A stretch of DNA of 64,000 nt from JAJPXC01 sp964517875 (GTDB taxonomy: Bacteria > Bacteroidota > Bacteroidia > Bacteroidales > Muribaculaceae). The first letter of the stretch is position 1, and the number at the start of each line of letters is the position of its first letter. The position numbers and the translations under genes were made by a program. The stretch spans positions 1 to 64,000 of the forward strand of contig CAZFEU010000001.1 in the NCBI GenBank assembly GCA_964517875.1, written 5' to 3'. Under the pieces are notes generated by a model. The model saw only the letters and a list, made by a program, of their open reading frames with translations, was not told where the DNA came from and did no database searches. Shown here in pieces: positions 62,694 through 64,000 of the stretch.

Positions 62694-62725
62694 CAAAGTT
62701 AAGGCTTACTGCCTTCAATTCCAAA
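62694..62725 (-). promoter_or_regulatory. Consensus promoter for the DUF5106-mnmA operon
   Basis: Minus strand TTTG (62722-62725), 20-base spacer, TAACTTTG (62694-62701). Full match to the Bacteroidota consensus, leader about 27 bases before the ATG at 62661. No other good promoter is seen between the following genes, whose gaps are 34 bases or less. Confidence 0.85.
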
Positions 62726-62743
62726 TCCTATAATCAAACATTA

Positions 62744-62759
62744 TGGCACGATAATTGTT
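62744..62759 (+). promoter_or_regulatory. Possible sigma-54-like element before clpB
   Basis: TGGCACG (62744-62750) and TTGTT (62755-62759) with the -24 GG and -12 GT ten bases apart, close to the sigma-54 pattern TGGCACG-N4-TTGCW but with T for the C at -12. No TAnnTTTG box is seen before clpB. A chance match is possible. Confidence 0.3.
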
Positions 62760-62793
62760 AAAGTTAATAAAGAAATCAATAATAACATAACTT

Positions 62794-64000
62794 ATGAATT
62801 TCAATAACTTTACAATCAAGTCGCAGGAAGCTATCCAGAAGGCTGTAGAAATCACCCGCAGCGCTGGTAGTCAGGCCATAGAGCCTGTTCACCTGCTCAA
62901 AGGCGTTATCACTGAGGGAGAGACATTAGTGAAGTTCATATTCCAGAAAATCGGGGCCAATATTCAGCTACTACAGCAGCAAGTTGACCGCGAAATATCT
63001 TCGCTCCCCAAAGTGTCGGGTGGCGAGCCCTACCTGAGTCGTACATCAAATGATGTATTGCAACGCGCTCTTGACATCGCAAAAAAAGAGGGTGATGAAT
63101 ATGTAACACTTGAGGCTTTGCTGATGGCGATCTTCATCATCAACTCCCCCGCTTCAACCATTCTTAAAGACGCAGGCTTGAGCGAGAAGGAGCTGAAAGC
63201 AGCCGTTGATGAACTCCGCAAAGGTAAGAAAGCAACAGATCAAAACTCGGAGGAAACTTACAACTCCTTATCGAAATATGCGATCAATCTCAATGAGAGA
63301 GCTCGTCAAGGCAAGCTTGACCCTGTAATCGGGCGTGATGACGAAATACGTCGCGTGCTTCAGATTCTGAGTCGTCGCACGAAGAACAACCCAATGCTCA
63401 TAGGTGAGCCTGGTACTGGTAAGACCGCCATTGCCGAAGGTCTTGCTATGCGTATCGTAAGAGGCGATGTGCCCGAAAATTTAAGATCAAAGCAGATTTA
63501 TTCGCTTGATATGGGCGCACTTGTAGCCGGCGCTAAGTATAAAGGAGAGTTTGAAGAGCGACTCAAAGCCATCGTCAACGAAGTAACCCAAGCTGATGGA
63601 GAGATAATCCTATTTATCGACGAGATCCACACCCTTGTCGGAGCTGGCAAAGGGGAGGGAGCAATGGATGCTGCCAATATCCTAAAACCTGCTTTGGCTC
63701 GTGGCGAGCTACGCTCAATCGGCGCCACAACTCTCGATGAATATCAAAAATATTTTGAGAAAGATAAGGCACTTGAACGTCGTTTCCAGAAAGTGATGGT
63801 AAATGAGCCTGACGAGATCAGTGCAATTGCCATATTGCGTGGACTTAAGGAGCGCTACGAGAACCACCACAAAGTGCGTATCCGTGACGAAGCGATTATT
63901 GCCGCCGTACAGCTTTCTGAACGCTATATTACTGACCGTTTCCTCCCCGATAAAGCGATCGACCTGGTAGATGAGGCCGCTGCAAAGCTTCGTCTTGAGA
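62794..64000 (+). CDS. clpB: ATP-dependent chaperone ClpB, 5' part
   Basis: The first 402 codons of ClpB; the gene runs off the window. ClpB solubilises protein aggregates with DnaK. The Clp N-domain (about 1-145, FTIKSQEAIQKAVEITRSAG) is followed by the first AAA+ domain with Walker A GEPGTGKTA near residue 206-214, Walker B LFIDEIHTLVGAGKGEGAMDAANILKP near 272-298 and sensor GATTLDEYQKYFEKD. GxGA AMD and the AYNSLSKYAINLNERARQG-like linker fit ClpB rather than ClpC. Confidence 0.96.
   Translation, partial: MNFNNFTIKSQEAIQKAVEITRSAGSQAIEPVHLLKGVITEGETLVKFIFQKIGANIQLLQQQVDREISSLPKVSGGEPYLSRTSNDVLQRALDIAKKEGDEYVTLEALLMAIFIINSPASTILKDAGLSEKELKAAVDELRKGKKATDQNSEETYNSLSKYAINLNERARQGKLDPVIGRDDEIRRVLQILSRRTKNNPMLIGEPGTGKTAIAEGLAMRIVRGDVPENLRSKQIYSLDMGALVAGAKYKGEFEERLKAIVNEVTQADGEIILFIDEIHTLVGAGKGEGAMDAANILKPALARGELRSIGATTLDEYQKYFEKDKALERRFQKVMVNEPDEISAIAILRGLKERYENHHKVRIRDEAIIAAVQLSERYITDRFLPDKAIDLVDEAAAKLRLE

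Noticed and set aside
1..64000. CRISPR arrays, prophage, insertion sequences, rRNA operons
   Set aside because: No regularly spaced repeats, transposase, integrase, phage structural or rRNA sequences were recognised on either strand.

Overview
The window reads as chromosomal DNA of a Bacteroidota, most likely Bacteroidales and plausibly a gut Muribaculaceae. Three things support this. Several promoters match the Bacteroidota form TTTG-N19/20-TAnnTTTG (before ligA, the WG-repeat kinase, the NapH-like ferredoxin and the DUF5106 gene). Shine-Dalgarno sites are scarce. The gene families are typical of the group: LPP20-like and DUF4136 lipoproteins, DUF1566 (Lcl C-terminal) lipoproteins, a BioG-BioC fusion and a Fur homologue beside purA. 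The family-level placement is inference. No CRISPR array, prophage, transposase or rRNA operon was seen.

Layout. 1-277: window edge, no firm gene. 278-5207: five co-directional genes for exported proteins (two LPP20-like proteins, a one-domain lipoprotein, a BACON/DUF1566 lipoprotein and a transglutaminase-like protein). This is the most accessory-looking and least explained locus. 5291-9928: M16 peptidase and lepA. 10546-15691: ligA, Fur-like regulator, purA, DUF1015, then HU convergent. 16216-22719: FMN-reductase-like protein and a tripartite RND efflux operon. 22721-26604: uvrB-ygiQ. 26742-28673: membrane Ser/Thr kinase with WG repeats. 28674-29248: non-coding, rich in small hairpins, then tRNA-Ser(GGA). 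29444-32574: mutS2 and a DUF4136 lipoprotein. 32595-37048: bioA-bioF-bioGC-bioD. 37162-41906: DUF308 membrane protein, NapH-like ferredoxin-thyA-folA, and a phosphoesterase with a propeller domain. 42141-47768: second RND efflux operon. 47805-53628: DUF695, FAD oxidoreductase, MATE exporter, pyrD, pyrK, RNA pseudouridine synthase. 53646-62661: phosphohexomutase, then a seven-gene operon (DUF5106, mnmA, bifunctional nuclease family, nucleoside transporter, rsmE, kdsA, TPR protein). 62794-64000: 5' part of clpB.

How genes work together. bioA/F/GC/D cover pimeloyl-ACP priming and release and three of the four ring-forming biotin steps; bioB is not here. thyA and folA form the dTMP/tetrahydrofolate cycle and share an operon with a membrane ferredoxin. 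pyrK and pyrD are the two subunits of an NAD-linked dihydroorotate dehydrogenase. uvrB, ligA and mutS2 serve DNA repair or replication. The two RND operons are each a complete adaptor-pump-outer-membrane set. Most of the window is ordinary core genome. The places worth a second look are the exported cluster at 278-5207, the WG-repeat kinase, the hairpin-rich spacer at 28674-29248, the ferredoxin-thyA-folA linkage and several genes whose promoter lies almost on the start codon.
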